NCBI RefSeq assembly: GCF_003337555.1
Contig: NZ_QPJK01000006.1
Location: 248,001 to 312,000 of the forward strand
Length of the DNA stretch: 64,000 nt
Direction: 5' to 3'
DNA from: Pseudorhodoferax soli
Lineage (GTDB): Bacteria > Pseudomonadota > Gammaproteobacteria > Burkholderiales > Burkholderiaceae_C
The notes beneath the pieces are model-generated. The model did not search any database. It was given only the letters and a program-made list of their open reading frames with translations, and was not told where the DNA came from. A program made the translations under genes and the position numbers. Shown piece after piece: positions 1 through 7,993 of the stretch (position 1 is its first letter; each line of letters starts with the position of its first letter).

Positions 1-241
1 TGGCGAACTCGACCAGCCGGCGCGAGATGCCGCCGGTTTCCATGAGGTTGCCGGCCAGGATGAAGAACGGGATGGCGGCCAGCGGAAACTTGTTGATGGC
101 GCCGAACATCTCCTTCACGGAGATCAGCATGTTGGCGTTGGCGACCTGGATGCCGAGCACGGAGGCCAGGCCGATCGAGACGGCGACCGAAATGGTGAGT
201 GCGAAGCACAGCACCATGGTGGAGATCATGACGGTGGTCAC
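1..241 (-). CDS. dctM: TRAP transporter large permease DctM (5' part, runs off the window)
   Basis: Only the N-terminal 80 or so residues are in the window. The protein begins with a hydrophobic helix, followed by the conserved DctM stretch ending in PFFILAGNLMETGGISRRLVE, which is typical of the 12-TM subunit that moves the substrate with sodium. I chose the GTG at 241 because AAGGA lies seven bases upstream; an in-frame ATG at 229 is the alternative. It follows dctQ by 18 bases, giving the usual dctP-dctQ-dctM order. The substrate cannot be told from sequence; TRAP systems usually carry organic acids. Confidence 0.9.
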   Translation of the reverse strand, partial: MTTVMISTMVLCFALTISVAVSIGLASVLGIQVANANMLISVKEMFGAINKFPLAAIPFFILAGNLMETGGISRRLVEFA

Positions 242-259
242 GGGGCAGTCCTTGTTGTT

Positions 260-754
260 TTATTGGGCGGTGTCGAGTTCATTGCGCTGCGGGTCGAGCC
301 AGTTGGCCACGATGCCGAACACGCAGAACAGGCCGCCGACGGGCATGGCCAGGTAGGCCCAGAACATCGACAGGCTCTCCAGCCCGGCCATGGTCTGCAC
401 GCGGCCACGCACGGCGTAGTCCCAGCCCCACCAGACGATGACGCCGATCAGCGCCAGTGCTGCCAGCGCCACGAAGGTGTCGAGCACGCGGCGCAGGCGC
501 GGCGGGCTCCAGCGGTACAGCACGTCCACACTGACCATGGCGCCCTGGCGGAACGCGATGGGAATGCCCAGGAAGACCATCCAGATCAGCGCGAAGCGGA
601 TCAGCACCTCGGTCCACTCGGCCGGTTGCTCCAGCACGAAGCGGGTCAGGATCTGGAACACGCCGAGCGCGGCCGCCACGACCAGCATGGCGCAGGCGGC
701 GACGAGGGCGGTGAAGGAGGTGGCGCGTTCGACGCGCAGGAACAGTTGTCGCAT
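260..754 (-). CDS. dctQ: TRAP transporter small permease DctQ
   Basis: A 164-residue inner-membrane protein with four predicted hydrophobic segments (about residues 13-35, 48-66, 90-112 and 128-150). It matches the DctQ family in length and in the motif around EWTEVLIRFALIWMVFLG. DctQ pairs with DctM to form the membrane part of a tripartite ATP-independent periplasmic transporter. It lies between dctP and dctM, and a terminator-like hairpin separates it from dctP, so it probably receives less transcription than the binding protein. The family assignment is firm; the substrate is unknown. Confidence 0.92.
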   Translation of the reverse strand: MRQLFLRVERATSFTALVAACAMLVVAAALGVFQILTRFVLEQPAEWTEVLIRFALIWMVFLGIPIAFRQGAMVSVDVLYRWSPPRLRRVLDTFVALAALALIGVIVWWGWDYAVRGRVQTMAGLESLSMFWAYLAMPVGGLFCVFGIVANWLDPQRNELDTAQ

Positions 755-776
755 GGGCAGGCCCGAAGAAAAAGAA

Positions 777-797
777 ATGCCCGCAGACCGCGGGCAT
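777..797 (-). terminator. Rho-independent terminator or attenuator between dctP and dctQ
   Basis: Read on the minus strand, an 8-bp perfect stem (ATGCCCGC / GCGGGCAT) with a 5-base loop is followed by a T-rich tract (TTCTTTTTC). It starts 20 bases after the dctP stop codon and ends upstream of dctQ. This position suggests partial termination, which would make more binding protein than permease. Confidence 0.75.
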
Positions 798-816
798 GGG
801 GATCAGCGCGCGGCGA

Positions 817-1788
817 TCACTGCGTGGCGCGGATCTTGTCGAGCGCGGCCTTGGTGAATTCCTTCTCGAACTGGGCGTTCACGGGCGCCAGCGCTGCCAC
901 GAACTTGGCCTTGTCCAGGTTGTCGATCACGGTCATGCCTTTGGCGCGCAGGTCGGCCACGCCCTTGGCATCGTCTTCGTCGACACGTGCGCGGTTGGCC
1001 TTGGTGCCTTCCTTGGCGGCATCGACGAAGGCCTGCTTGTCGGCGGCGCTGAGCTTGTCGAACGAGGCCTTGTTCATCACGAAGATGGCGGGCGAGTAGA
1101 CGTGGCCGGTCAGCGACAGGTGCTTTTGGACTTGCTCGAACTTGGCCGAGATGATGACCGACAGCGGGTTCTCCTGGCCGTCGACGGTGCCCTGCTGCAA
1201 CGCCGTGAACACCTCGGGGAAGGCCATGGGCGTGGTGATGATGCCGAAGCCCTTGTAGGCGGCGATGTGCACCGGGTTCTCCATGGTGCGCATCTTCAGG
1301 CCCTTGAGGTCTTCGGGGGCCTTGATGTCGCGCTTGGAGTTGGTCATGTGGCGAAAGCCGTTCTCGGCCCAGGCCAGCGCCTTGAAGCCCTTGGCATCGA
1401 ACTTGGCCAGCAGGTCCTGGCCGATCGGGCCGTCCAGCACCGCGCGGGCATGGGCCTTGTCGCGGAACAGGAAGGGCACGTCGAGGATCTTGGTCTCGGG
1501 CACGAAGTTGGGGATCGGGCCGCTGGAAGAGAAGGCCAGTTCCTGGGTGCCGAGTTGCACCGCCTCGATCGACTCGCGTTCGCCGCCGAGCGAGCCGTTG
1601 TAGAAGGTCTGGACCTTGTAGCGGCCGGCGGTGCGCTTCTCGACTTCCTTGGCGAAGGTGTCGATGGCGATGCCCTGGTGCGAGTTCTGGGCCGTCGAGA
1701 TGCTGATCTTCATGGTGGTCTGCGCCATGGCGGCGCAGGCCAGGCCCAGACCCAGCGCGAGGCCGGCGGCGATACGGTTGAGTTGCAT
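817..1788 (-). CDS. dctP: TRAP transporter periplasmic solute-binding protein DctP
   Basis: A 323-residue exported protein that captures the substrate in the periplasm for the DctQM permease. It starts with a signal peptide (residues 1-23, MQLNRIAAGLALGLGLACAA then MAQ). Family hallmarks follow, including FYNGSLGGERESIEAVQLGTQ and the later stretch GLKMRTMENPVHIAAYKGFG, where the Arg is the usual carboxylate-binding residue. I start at 1788 rather than the ATG at 1812 because the signal peptide begins there and GGGAG lies nine bases upstream. It is the first gene of the dctPQM operon. The TRAP class is certain; the ligand is not. Confidence 0.93.
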   Translation of the reverse strand: MQLNRIAAGLALGLGLACAAMAQTTMKISISTAQNSHQGIAIDTFAKEVEKRTAGRYKVQTFYNGSLGGERESIEAVQLGTQELAFSSSGPIPNFVPETKILDVPFLFRDKAHARAVLDGPIGQDLLAKFDAKGFKALAWAENGFRHMTNSKRDIKAPEDLKGLKMRTMENPVHIAAYKGFGIITTPMAFPEVFTALQQGTVDGQENPLSVIISAKFEQVQKHLSLTGHVYSPAIFVMNKASFDKLSAADKQAFVDAAKEGTKANRARVDEDDAKGVADLRAKGMTVIDNLDKAKFVAALAPVNAQFEKEFTKAALDKIRATQ

Positions 1789-1810
1789 GGACTCTATCTC
1801 CCTGAGGTAC

Positions 1811-1840
1811 AAAAAAGTACGGCGCCATGTGGCGCCGCAT
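1811..1840 (-). terminator. Rho-independent terminator after the AGCS symporter gene
   Basis: On the minus strand, CGGCGCC-ACAT-GGCGCCG is followed by TAC and six T residues. It lies about 55 bases past the symporter stop codon and just before the dctP ribosome-binding site, so it separates the two units. Confidence 0.8.
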
Positions 1841-1895
1841 TCACGAGCCGCGCGACTATGCCTGAGCAGCGCGCGTTTGTACCTCGGGATTTGTA

Positions 1896-3362
1896 CTACG
1901 ACTTTTGCTTGCCGGCCGCGATCTGGCGCTGGCGGATCTCACGCCACAGGTCGGCGTTCTTGATGCCCAGCGCGTCCGGGTCGAAGATCGGGTCCTTGCC
2001 TTCCTTCTTCTGCTTCTCGTAGTCGCGCAGGCAGGCCAGCGCAGGCTTCTGCAGGATCAGGATGGCGATGATGTTGAGCCAGGCCATCAGGCCAACACCC
2101 ACGTCGCCCATGTCCCAGGCCAGCCCGGCGCTGCGCACCGCACCGTAGGTGACAGCCACCAGGATGGCGATCTTCAGCACGAAGCTCATCCACGGCCGGT
2201 GCACCTTGCGGTTGATGTAGGCGATGTTGGTCTCGGCCATGTAGTAGTAGGCGATGATGGTCGTGAAGGCGAAGAACATCAGCGCGACCGCCACGAAGCT
2301 GGCGCCGAAGCCTGGCAGCACCGTCTCGACCGCCGCCTGCGTGTAGCCGGCGCCGGCCTCCATGCCGGGCAGCTTGTTGACCAGCATCGCGCCGTCCGGC
2401 CCCTTGACGTTGTACATGCCGGTGGACAGCACCATGAAGGCCGTGGCCGAGCAGACGAACAGCGTGTCGATGTAGACCGAGAAGGCTTGCACGTAACCCT
2501 GCTTGGCCGGGTGCGACACCTCGGCGGCGGCGGCCGGGTGCGGGCCGGTGCCCTGGCCGGCTTCGTTCGAATACACGCCGCGCTTGACGCCCCATTCCAC
2601 CGCCAGGCCCAGCACGGCGCCGAAGCCTGCCTCCAGGCCGAAGGCGCTCTTGAAGATCAGCGCGATCATGCCGGGGATCTGTGCGGAGTTGAGCACCACG
2701 ATCACCAGTGCCACGAGGATGTAGCCCAGTGCCATGAACGGCACGACGACCTCGGCGAAGCCGGCGATGCGCTTGACGCCGCCGAAGATGATGAAGCCCA
2801 ACGCGATGACCAGCACGGCGGCGCTGACGGCCGGCGCCACACCCCAGGCGTTGTTGATGGCAGAGGCGATGCTGTTGGACTGCACGCCCGGCAGCAGCAG
2901 CCCGGTGGCGATGATGGTGGACACCGCGAAGATCCACGCGTACCACTTCTGGCCCATGGCCTTCTCGATGTAGTAGGCGGGGCCGCCACGGTACTGGCCG
3001 TTGTCGTCGACCTCCTTGTAGATCTGGCCCAGCGTGGATTCGATGTAGGCCGTGGAGGCGCCCAGGAAGGCCACCATCCACATCCAGAACACGGCGCCCG
3101 GCCCGCCGAAGGTGATGGCCGTGGCCACGCCGGCGATGTTGCCGGTGCCCACGCGGCCCGACAGCGACATGGCCAGTGCCTGGAACGAGGAGACGCCGGC
3201 CGGCGATTTCTCTCCCTTGAACATCAGCCTGAGCATTTCCTTGAAGCCGCGCACCTGCATGAAGCGCGTGCGGATCGAGAAATACAGGCCGACGCCCAGG
3301 CACAGGTAGATCAGTGCCTTGCTCCAGATGATGGCGTTCAATGTGCTGACGATTTCGGTCAC
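1896..3362 (-). CDS. Sodium:alanine symporter, AGCS family
   Basis: A 488-residue integral membrane protein with about 10-11 hydrophobic helices. The family signature is clear: SLSGRVGTGNIAGVATAI near the N-terminus and the stretch around GVKRGVYSNEAGQGTGPHP near the middle. AGCS proteins import alanine, glycine or related amino acids with sodium. The open frame extends further upstream, but that part is antisense to the neighbouring region. The GTG at 3362 has GGAGG seven bases upstream and gives a family-length N-terminus. It is a single-gene unit bounded by terminators at 3444-3466 and 1811-1840. Confidence 0.92.
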   Translation of the reverse strand: MTEIVSTLNAIIWSKALIYLCLGVGLYFSIRTRFMQVRGFKEMLRLMFKGEKSPAGVSSFQALAMSLSGRVGTGNIAGVATAITFGGPGAVFWMWMVAFLGASTAYIESTLGQIYKEVDDNGQYRGGPAYYIEKAMGQKWYAWIFAVSTIIATGLLLPGVQSNSIASAINNAWGVAPAVSAAVLVIALGFIIFGGVKRIAGFAEVVVPFMALGYILVALVIVVLNSAQIPGMIALIFKSAFGLEAGFGAVLGLAVEWGVKRGVYSNEAGQGTGPHPAAAAEVSHPAKQGYVQAFSVYIDTLFVCSATAFMVLSTGMYNVKGPDGAMLVNKLPGMEAGAGYTQAAVETVLPGFGASFVAVALMFFAFTTIIAYYYMAETNIAYINRKVHRPWMSFVLKIAILVAVTYGAVRSAGLAWDMGDVGVGLMAWLNIIAILILQKPALACLRDYEKQKKEGKDPIFDPDALGIKNADLWREIRQRQIAAGKQKS

Positions 3363-3443
3363 TTGTTGTCCTCCGGTTTGAAGCGTGAACACTAGCAAAG
3401 ACCGTGCCCTTCCGTGTATACGGATTTGCGCGGAGCCGATACG

Positions 3444-3466
3444 AAAAAGGCGCCTTGCGGCGCCTT
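3444..3466 (-). terminator. Rho-independent terminator after ETF-QO
   Basis: On the minus strand, AAGGCGCC-GCAA-GGCGCCTT is an 8-bp stem followed by a run of T residues. It lies about 20 bases after the ETF-QO stop codon. Confidence 0.85.
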
Positions 3467-3484
3467 CGAACGGAATCTGCGGTT

Positions 3485-5185
3485 TCACATGCCCGCGTAG
3501 TTCGGCCCGCCACCGCCCTCGGGAGTGACCCAGACGATGTTCTGCGTCGGGTCCTTGATGTCGCAGGTCTTGCAGTGCACGCAGTTCTGCGCGTTGATCT
3601 GCAGGCGGTCCTTCTGTGTGGCGTCGTCCTTCACGAACTCGTAGACGCCGGCCGGGCAGTAGCGCGCCTCGGGGCCGGCGTACTTCGCCAGGTTCACGTT
3701 GACGGGCACGCTGGGGTCCCTGAGGGTCAGGTGCGCCGGCTGGTGCTCGTTGTGGTTGGTGTTGCTGATGAACACGCTGGAGAGCTTGTCGAACGTCAGC
3801 TTGCCGTCTGGCTTGGGGTAGACGATGGGCTTGCACTCGGCCGCCGGCTTGAGCATGGCGTGGTCGGGCTGCGTGCGGTGCAGCGTCCAGGGCATCTTGC
3901 CCTTGAGCACGTACTGCTCGAAGCCGTTCATGAGGGTGGCCACCGTGAGCCCCTTCTTGAACCAGTTCTTGAAGTTGCGGTCCTTGTTGAGCTCGGTGTA
4001 GAGCCAGCTCTTCTCGAAGGCCTCGGGGTAGGCGCTGAGTTCGTCGTGCTGGCGGCCGGCCTGCACGGCGTCATAGGCGGCTTCGGCCGCCAGCATGCCG
4101 GTCTTGATGGCGGCGTGGCTGCCCTTGATGCGGCCGACGTTGAGGTAACCGGCCTCGCAGCCGATCAGCGCGCCGCCCGGGAACACCGTCTTGGGCAGCG
4201 ACAGCAGGCCGCTGGCGTTGATCGCGCGCGCGCCATAGGCCAGGCGCTTGCCGTGCTTGATGCCATGGGCCTCGTCGCCTTCCAGGTACCAGCGGATGTT
4301 CGGGTGCGTCTTCCAGCGCTGCATCTCCTCGAACGGGCTCAGGTAGGGGTTGCTGTAGCCCAGGCCGGTGATGAAGCCGAGTGCGACCTGGTTGTTGTCC
4401 AGGTGGTAGAGGAAGGCGCCGCCATAGGTGTTGTTCTCCAGCGGCCAGCCGGCGCTGTGCAGCACCAGGCCGGGCTGGTGGCGCGCGGGATCGATCTCCC
4501 AGAGTTCCTTGACGCCCAGGCCGAAGCTCGGTGGGTCGCGGCCTTCGTCGAGCTTGTAGCGCGCGATCAGCTGGCGGCCGAGGTGGCCGCGCGCGCCTTC
4601 GGCGAACACGGTGTACTTGCCGTGCAGTTCCATGCCGATCTGGAACTCGTCGGTCGGCTCGCCGTCCTTGCCCACGCCCAGGTTGCCGGTGGCCACGCCC
4701 TTGACGGAGCCGTTCTCGTTGTAGAGCACTTCGGCTGCGGCGAAGCCCGGGAAGATCTCCACGCCCAGGGCCTCGGCCTGCTCGGCCAGCCACTTGACGA
4801 CGAAGCCCAGGCGCACGATGTAGTTGCCGTGGTTCTGGAAGCAGCCCGGCAGCAGGAAGTTGGGCGTGCGCACGCCGCCCTTCTCGGACAGGAACATGAA
4901 AGCGTCGTCGGTGACGGGCTGGGTCAGCGGCGCGCCCTTTTCCTTCCAGTCGGGGATCAGCTCGGTCAGTGCGCGCGGGTCCATGATGGCGCCCGACAGG
5001 ATGTGGGCGCCGGGCTCGGAACCCTTCTCAAGCACCACGACGGAAATGTCGTTGCCTTTCTCTGCCGCCAGTTGCTTCAGGCGGATCGCCGTGGCCAGGC
5101 CGCCGGGGCCGCCGCCGACGACGACCACGTCGTATTCCATGGCTTCGCGCGGGCCGTACTTGGCCAGGATCTCTTCGTTCGTCAT
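3485..5185 (-). CDS. etfD: Electron transfer flavoprotein-ubiquinone oxidoreductase
   Basis: A 566-residue enzyme that passes electrons from ETF (fed by acyl-CoA and other dehydrogenases) to ubiquinone at the inner membrane. The N-terminal FAD-binding fold is seen at about residues 18-40 (VVVVGGGPGGLATAIRLKQL). The C-terminus has the 4Fe-4S ligand pattern YCPAG followed by NCVHCKTCDIKDP. Length agrees with ETFDH/FixC-type enzymes from mitochondria and proteobacteria. It is divergent from an SDR/thioesterase pair and is followed by a strong terminator, so it is monocistronic. The assignment is firm. Confidence 0.96.
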   Translation of the reverse strand: MTNEEILAKYGPREAMEYDVVVVGGGPGGLATAIRLKQLAAEKGNDISVVVLEKGSEPGAHILSGAIMDPRALTELIPDWKEKGAPLTQPVTDDAFMFLSEKGGVRTPNFLLPGCFQNHGNYIVRLGFVVKWLAEQAEALGVEIFPGFAAAEVLYNENGSVKGVATGNLGVGKDGEPTDEFQIGMELHGKYTVFAEGARGHLGRQLIARYKLDEGRDPPSFGLGVKELWEIDPARHQPGLVLHSAGWPLENNTYGGAFLYHLDNNQVALGFITGLGYSNPYLSPFEEMQRWKTHPNIRWYLEGDEAHGIKHGKRLAYGARAINASGLLSLPKTVFPGGALIGCEAGYLNVGRIKGSHAAIKTGMLAAEAAYDAVQAGRQHDELSAYPEAFEKSWLYTELNKDRNFKNWFKKGLTVATLMNGFEQYVLKGKMPWTLHRTQPDHAMLKPAAECKPIVYPKPDGKLTFDKLSSVFISNTNHNEHQPAHLTLRDPSVPVNVNLAKYAGPEARYCPAGVYEFVKDDATQKDRLQINAQNCVHCKTCDIKDPTQNIVWVTPEGGGGPNYAGM

Positions 5186-5338
5186 GTGGGCTGTCTCGTT
5201 CGTGGATGGGGGCGCCCGCGCGCGGCCAGCCGCGCGCGGGAAAACCCGGGGATTCTATGCACAGGCCAGCGCGTGCCCGCTCACCTGCGCGACAGTCACA
5301 ATGGGCGGCATCCCAGCAGTGCATCACAAGAGGCATCC

Positions 5339-6121
5339 ATGGCATACAGCATCGATCTATCGGGCCGCGTGGCCCTGGTCACGGGGGCGTCGAGCGGGCT
5401 CGGCATGCAGTTCGCGCAGGTGCTCGCGCGTGCTGGCGCGGCGGTGGTGCTGGCCAGCCGGCGCATGGAGCGGCTCAAGCAGCTGCGCGCACGCATCGAG
5501 GGCGAGGGCGGCGACGCGCACGTGGTCGAACTCGACGTGACCGACCTGCACTCCATCCGCGCGGCCGTGGCGCATGCGGAGACGGAAGTCGGCTCCATCG
5601 ACATCCTGGTCAACAACTCCGGCGTGAGCACCACGCAGCGGCTGCAGGACGTGCAGGAGGACGACTACGACGAGATGTTCGACACCAATGTCAAGGGCTC
5701 CTTCTTCGTCGCGCAGGAGGTCGGCAAGCGCATGCTGGCCAGGGCGCGGGGCGCGGCGCCGGGCAGCTGGACGGGCGGGCGGATCATCAACGTGGCCTCG
5801 ATGGCCGGCATCAAGGCGATGCCGCAGATCGGCGTGTACAGCATGACCAAGGCGGCCGTGGTGCACATGACGCGGGCGATGGCACAGGAGTGGGGGCGCT
5901 TCGGCATCAACGTGAACGCGCTGTGCCCGGGCTACATCGACACCGAGCTCAACCACGCGCACTGGCAGACCGAACAGGGCAAGAAGCTGATCCAGACCTT
6001 GCCGCGCAAGCGCGTGGGCAAGCCCCAGGACCTGGACGCGCTGATCGTGCTGCTGGCCAGCGACCAGAGCCACTTCGTGAACGGCGCCGTGATCGCGGCC
6101 GACGACGGCTTCGCGGCCTGA
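5339..6121 (+). CDS. Short-chain dehydrogenase/reductase (SDR)
   Basis: A 260-residue classical SDR. It has the cofactor motif TGASSGLG (residues 15-22), the NNSG motif, the catalytic Ser in NVASMAG and the YSMTK active-site pair. The FabG-like end NGAVIAADDG is also present. I start at the ATG at 5339, which follows an AGAGG-type site; the longer open frame upstream is antisense to ETF-QO. It is followed after 4 bases by an acyl-CoA thioesterase gene, so a role on a 3-hydroxyacyl or related acyl substrate is plausible, but the substrate is not shown by sequence. Confidence 0.9.
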   Translation: MAYSIDLSGRVALVTGASSGLGMQFAQVLARAGAAVVLASRRMERLKQLRARIEGEGGDAHVVELDVTDLHSIRAAVAHAETEVGSIDILVNNSGVSTTQRLQDVQEDDYDEMFDTNVKGSFFVAQEVGKRMLARARGAAPGSWTGGRIINVASMAGIKAMPQIGVYSMTKAAVVHMTRAMAQEWGRFGINVNALCPGYIDTELNHAHWQTEQGKKLIQTLPRKRVGKPQDLDALIVLLASDQSHFVNGAVIAADDGFAA

Positions 6122-6125
6122 CGCC

Positions 6126-6548
6126 ATGCGGATCGCCATTCCCGAACGCAAGAAGCTGGTCTACGAGACGCGCATCGCCATGCGCTGGGGCGACATGGAC
6201 GCCATGGGCCACCTCAACAATGCGAACTACTTCCGCTACATCGAGACGGCGCGCGTGGACTGGTTCCAGGCGATGGGCTGCATGGCCAACGGCCGCGGCG
6301 CCGGGCCACTGATCGTCAACGCGTTCTGCAACTTCTACGCGCAGCTGCAGTACCCGGGCGAGGTGCTGGTGAAGCTCTACGCCAGCGACCCGGGGCGCAC
6401 CACCTTCGAGACCTGGGCCACGCTGGCACGCACCGATGCGCCGGACGTGGTCTGCGCCGAGGGCGGCGGCACCACCATGTGGGTGGACTACGAGGTGGGC
6501 AAGGCGGCTACGCTGCCGGACTGGCTGCGCGAGACCGTCGCCGGCTGA
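6126..6548 (+). CDS. Acyl-CoA thioesterase, hotdog fold (4HBT/YbgC-like)
   Basis: A 140-residue single-domain hotdog protein. The family motif is RWGDMDAMGHLNNANYFRY near residues 20-38, with the catalytic Asp in GDMDAMGH. Such enzymes hydrolyse acyl-CoA thioesters such as 4-hydroxybenzoyl-CoA or medium-chain acyl-CoA. It starts 4 bases after the SDR stop, so the two are almost certainly co-transcribed. It ends convergent with the AhpD-like gene, only 4 bases away. The fold is certain; the substrate is unknown. Confidence 0.9.
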   Translation: MRIAIPERKKLVYETRIAMRWGDMDAMGHLNNANYFRYIETARVDWFQAMGCMANGRGAGPLIVNAFCNFYAQLQYPGEVLVKLYASDPGRTTFETWATLARTDAPDVVCAEGGGTTMWVDYEVGKAATLPDWLRETVAG

Positions 6549-6552
6549 GCCC

Positions 6553-7143
6553 TTACTTCTTCGCCTTGGGCACGCGGCCCATCAGGTAGAACTCTGGATT
6601 GGGCTGCATGCCGCTGAAGCTGGCCATGCGGTTGGACAGGCCGAAGAAGGCCGTGATGGCGCCGATGTCCCAGGCGTCTTCATCCGTGAAGCCATGCGCG
6701 GCCAGTGCGGCGAAGTCGGCGTCGTCGATGGCGTGCGAGCGTTCGCAGACCTTCATCGCGAAGGCCAGCATGGCGTGCTGGCGCGGCGTGATGTCGGCCT
6801 TGCGCCAGTTCACCGCCACCTGGTCGGCCACCAGCGGCTTTTTCTCGTAGATGCGCAGCAGCGCACCGTGCGCCACCACGCAGTACAGGCACTGGTTGGC
6901 CGCGCTGGTGGTGGTGACGATCATCTCGCGGTCGCCCTTGCTCAAAGGGCTGCTGCGGCCCACGCTCTCAGGGTCCATCAGCGCGTCGTGGTAGGCGAAG
7001 AAGGCGCGCCACTCGGCCGGCCGGCGCGCCAGCGCGAGGAACACGTTGGGGATGAAGCCGGCCTTCTCCTGCACTTCCAGGATCTTGGCGCGCAGGTCGT
7101 CGGGCAGCTGGTCGAGGTCGGGCAACGGGTAGCGCTGGGGCAT
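6553..7143 (-). CDS. AhpD-like peroxidase-related protein (carboxymuconolactone decarboxylase family)
   Basis: A 196-residue protein with the AhpD-type redox motif CLYCVVAHG (CxxC followed by H), embedded in the helical bundle typical of the uncharacterised peroxidase-related subfamily. I start at the ATG at 7143, preceded by AAGGAG at a 7-base distance; the longer open frame runs into eutC antisense sequence. Family members reduce peroxides or detoxify reactive species. It lies downstream of eutBC on the same strand with a 55-base gap, but no functional link to ethanolamine use is shown. Confidence 0.85.
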   Translation of the reverse strand: MPQRYPLPDLDQLPDDLRAKILEVQEKAGFIPNVFLALARRPAEWRAFFAYHDALMDPESVGRSSPLSKGDREMIVTTTSAANQCLYCVVAHGALLRIYEKKPLVADQVAVNWRKADITPRQHAMLAFAMKVCERSHAIDDADFAALAAHGFTDEDAWDIGAITAFFGLSNRMASFSGMQPNPEFYLMGRVPKAKK

Positions 7144-7198
7144 GGGTGGTCTCCTTGGTCGGGAGCGGTTGTACCACCCGCGCCGGTCGGGCCGCGCT

Positions 7199-7993
7199 TC
7201 AGCCCGGCAACGGCGGCGCCGGTGGCGCGCCGCTGTCGAGCACCGCCAGGTCGCTCTCGTCCTTGAGTTCCACGCCGCTGAGCCCGCGGCGCAGCGACTC
7301 GCGCACCAGCCAGGCCAGCTTGAACGCCGCCGCCGCATAGGACAGGCCCTGCGGGCGCACGTTGGAGATGCAGTTGCGCTGGGCGTCGTGGCGCCCGCGG
7401 CGGGGGCCATGCGTGAGATAGATGCCCAGGCTGTCGGGCGAGGACAGGCCGGGGCGTTCACCGATCAGCATGGCGGACAGGCGCGCCCCGAAGGCCTCGC
7501 CGATCTCATCGGCGAGCGCAACGCGCGCCTGCGTGGCGATGACCACCGGCGCCAGCCGCAGTCCGGCCGGCAGCTGCGGGCGCAGGGCCGCGAGCAACGG
7601 CAGCGCATGGCGCGCCACGGCCAGGGAGGACAGGCCGTCGCCGACCACGAGGCACAGGTCGCAGCCGCCCGCCGCCTCGGCGCGCAGGCGCTGGGCGTCG
7701 CCGGCGTCCAGCTGGCGGCCGAGGTCTGGGCGGCGCAGGTAGGTGGCGCGGTCGGGCGCGCCGCTGCGCACGGTGCGGCTGTCCCAGCCGCCGGCCTGCA
7801 GGTCGCGCTCCAGCGCCCCGGTGTCGAGCGCGGCATGGATGGCATCGCGCGCCATGGCATGCGCCCAGCCGAAGCGCAGCGTCTCGTCCGTGGGCATGCC
7901 CTGGCCCGCCCGGCCCAGCGCGAGGCGCGCGGGCGTGGCGGCGCGCCAGTCCTGCCAGGGATCGTCGGTCACGGCAGGCGCGGGCGCACTCAT
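7199..7993 (-). CDS. eutC: Ethanolamine ammonia-lyase small (light) subunit
   Basis: A 264-residue subunit that, with EutB, forms the adenosylcobalamin-dependent lyase splitting ethanolamine into acetaldehyde and ammonia. Recognisable features are the B12-pocket stretch VVGDGLSSLAV and ISNVRPQGLSY near the C-terminus. Its start overlaps the end of eutB by 4 bases (ATGA-type), giving translational coupling. No microcompartment genes accompany it, so this is the short proteobacterial eut arrangement. Confidence 0.96.
   Translation of the reverse strand: MSAPAPAVTDDPWQDWRAATPARLALGRAGQGMPTDETLRFGWAHAMARDAIHAALDTGALERDLQAGGWDSRTVRSGAPDRATYLRRPDLGRQLDAGDAQRLRAEAAGGCDLCLVVGDGLSSLAVARHALPLLAALRPQLPAGLRLAPVVIATQARVALADEIGEAFGARLSAMLIGERPGLSSPDSLGIYLTHGPRRGRHDAQRNCISNVRPQGLSYAAAAFKLAWLVRESLRRGLSGVELKDESDLAVLDSGAPPAPPLPG

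Noticed and set aside
263-3395. Several long plus-strand frames over the TRAP and AGCS genes
   Set aside because: They are antisense shadows of high-GC genes on the minus strand; translations are His/Gln/Arg-rich with no family pattern.
3404-5338. 900-codon plus-strand frame reaching the SDR
   Set aside because: Only its end (from 5339) is the SDR; the rest is antisense to ETF-QO.
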